From positions 1-6,464 of the forward strand of contig CAYFUI010000028.1 of NCBI GenBank assembly GCA_964346445.1: 6,464 nucleotides of DNA. Reading direction: 5' to 3'. Origin of the DNA: JAGOZV01 sp964346445 (lineage in GTDB: Bacteria; Patescibacteriota; Saccharimonadia; Saccharimonadales; Saccharimonadaceae). Both the position numbers and the translations under genes were made by a program. Positions 6,125-6,464 of this stretch are shown here, piece after piece. Position 1 is the stretch's first letter. Each line of letters starts with the position of its first letter. The notes under the pieces were generated by a model. It was not told the origin of the DNA. It did not search any database and worked only from the letters and a program-made list of their open reading frames with translations.

Positions 6125-6343
6125 GCGTGCCCGAAAGACGATTCTTCCCTTAGTTAGATCATAAGGGGTCATCTCGACTTCCACGCTATCGCCCGGTACA
6201 AGACGGATATAATGCCGACGCATTTTTCCACTTATGTGGGCAATAATACTATGACCATTCTGAAGTTCTACCTTAAATTGAGTATTAGGCAGTGCTTCCA
6301 CTACCTTCCCCTGCATTTTAATTACTTCCTTCTGAACTGCCAT
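6119..6343 (-). CDS. infA: Translation initiation factor IF-1
   Basis: IF-1 occupies the 30S A site during initiation and works with IF-2 and IF-3. The 74 residues are a single S1-type OB fold: [19 protein letters not shown] (9-27), [20 protein letters not shown] (29-48), and the family ending [20 protein letters not shown] (49-68) then VFRARD. Length and start match the family (compare MAKEDVIEVEG in other bacteria). There is no Shine-Dalgarno sequence before the ATG. The promoter just upstream implies a leader of only about 8-10 nt. It heads the ribosomal cluster here; secY, adk and map, which often precede infA, are not upstream. Confidence 0.98.
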   Translation of the reverse strand: MAVQKEVIKMQGKVVEALPNTQFKVELQNGHSIIAHISGKMRRHYIRLVPGDSVEVEMTPYDLTKGRIVFRARD

Positions 6344-6358
6344 AAGTTACAGTAGTAC

Positions 6359-6387
6359 ATTATACACGAATATGTAACACTTTTCAA
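6359..6387 (-). promoter_or_regulatory. Sigma70-type promoter of the infA-ribosomal operon
   Basis: On the minus strand TTGAAA (6382-6387, five of six to consensus) and TATAAT (6359-6364, perfect) are separated by exactly 17 nt. This is the best promoter in the window and stands before the first gene of the cluster. The -10 box ends 15 nt before the infA ATG, so transcription should begin about 8-10 nt before the start codon. Confidence 0.82.
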
Positions 6388-6390
6388 GTG

Positions 6391-6411
6391 GTATTTTGAA
6401 ATACTAGTATT
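6391..6411. repeat. Overlapping palindromes between divergent promoters (possible operator)
   Basis: AATACTAGTATT (6400-6411) is a perfect 12-bp palindrome. Its left half also pairs with an adjacent copy: GTATTT (6391-6396), TG, AAATAC (6399-6404). The half-site GTATT/AATAC thus occurs three times in 21 bp, between the infA -35 box and the TATAAT facing the other way. Such an arrangement suits a dimeric regulator, but AT-rich DNA yields palindromes easily. Confidence 0.4.
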
Positions 6412-6412
6412 C

Positions 6413-6418
6413 TATAAT
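6413..6418 (+). promoter_or_regulatory. Possible -10 box for a divergent plus-strand gene
   Basis: A perfect TATAAT faces right, 16 nt before an ATG at 6435. No -35 box is found at 16-18 nt; the TTGAAA at 6396-6401 is only 11 nt away, too close. The position supports a divergent gene, but the promoter is incomplete. Confidence 0.35.
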
Positions 6419-6434
6419 AAACGAATATAACAAG

Positions 6435-6464
6435 ATGGGAGAGGTGAATGAAGTAGGTATTGGT
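6435..6464 (+). CDS. Possible start of a divergent gene (cut by window end)
   Basis: The frame reads MGEVNEVGIG from an ATG at 6435 to the window end without a stop. An in-frame GTG at 6444 is another possible start. The ATG has no Shine-Dalgarno sequence but would lie about 10 nt after a start from the TATAAT at 6413, much like infA. Another ATG at 6448 stops after two codons. Ten residues are too few to recognise a family or to prove that the frame is coded. Confidence 0.35.
   Translation, partial: MGEVNEVGIG

Larger units (their letters stand above)
6366..6428. repeat. Direct repeat ACGAATAT, two copies 55 bp apart
   Basis: ACGAATAT occurs at 6366-6373, followed by GTAAC, and again at 6421-6428, followed by AAC. 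The first copy lies inside the infA promoter spacer and the second just downstream of the plus-strand TATAAT. The copies may mark protein-binding sites or may be chance. Confidence 0.35.

Noticed and set aside
345..6343. UGA reassigned to Gly or Trp
   Set aside because: No in-frame TGA occurs in any of the twelve genes, and Gly and Trp codons are normal, so only absence of TGA stops can be claimed.
1..6464. CRISPR array, tRNA, rRNA, insertion sequence, toxin-antitoxin or defence genes
   Set aside because: I saw no regularly spaced repeats, cloverleaf, transposase frame or terminal inverted repeats; almost every base is taken by the genes listed.

Overview
The window reads as part of a bacterial chromosome, about 43% GC by eye, with almost everything on the minus strand. 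It holds the ribosomal 'alpha operon' and its extension, in the order infA - rpmJ - rpsM - rpsK - rpsD - rpoA - rplQ - rplM - rpsI. These are followed by an alpha/beta hydrolase, a eukaryote-type class I fructose-bisphosphate aldolase and the start of a type IV pilin. Gene order, cysteine-free ribosomal proteins (S4 and L36 both lack their usual zinc ligands), a small class I aldolase and a type IV pilin fit a Candidate Phyla Radiation (Patescibacteria) genome, possibly Saccharibacteria. That placement is inferred from overall character and was not tested by phylogeny.

Layout, in transcription order (right to left). A compact AT-rich region (6344-6434) carries a near-consensus sigma70-type promoter for infA (TTGAAA, 17 nt, TATAAT). 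It also holds a set of small inverted and direct repeats, and the possible first ten codons of a divergent plus-strand gene. infA is followed by a 57-nt spacer with a perfect 9-bp hairpin. Then come rpmJ (38 codons), rpsM, rpsK, rpsD, rpoA, rplQ, rplM and rpsI, packed with gaps of -1 to 15 nt, which suggests one mRNA and translational coupling. The alpha/beta hydrolase after rpsI is probably misannotated if begun at its first ATG. Its reading frame is open and protein-like for 20 more codons, back to a CTG that lies 2 nt after the rpsI stop behind a good Shine-Dalgarno sequence. A terminator-like hairpin and a plausible promoter overlap the hydrolase stop, so the aldolase and pilin (8-nt overlap) may form a second transcription unit.

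The nine translation and transcription genes make the initiation factor, five small- or large-subunit proteins of the core assembly path, and the RNA polymerase alpha subunit. The last two genes serve central carbon metabolism and a surface pilus, and are linked to the cluster only by position. I see no mobile element, CRISPR array, tRNA or rRNA, and no evidence of an undescribed multi-gene system. The points worth a second look are the likely non-ATG hydrolase start, the absence of TGA among eleven stop codons, the absence of cysteine from 1,329 residues of the information-processing proteins, the altered C-terminal motif of S11, the very short infA leader, and the repeat-rich divergent promoter region.
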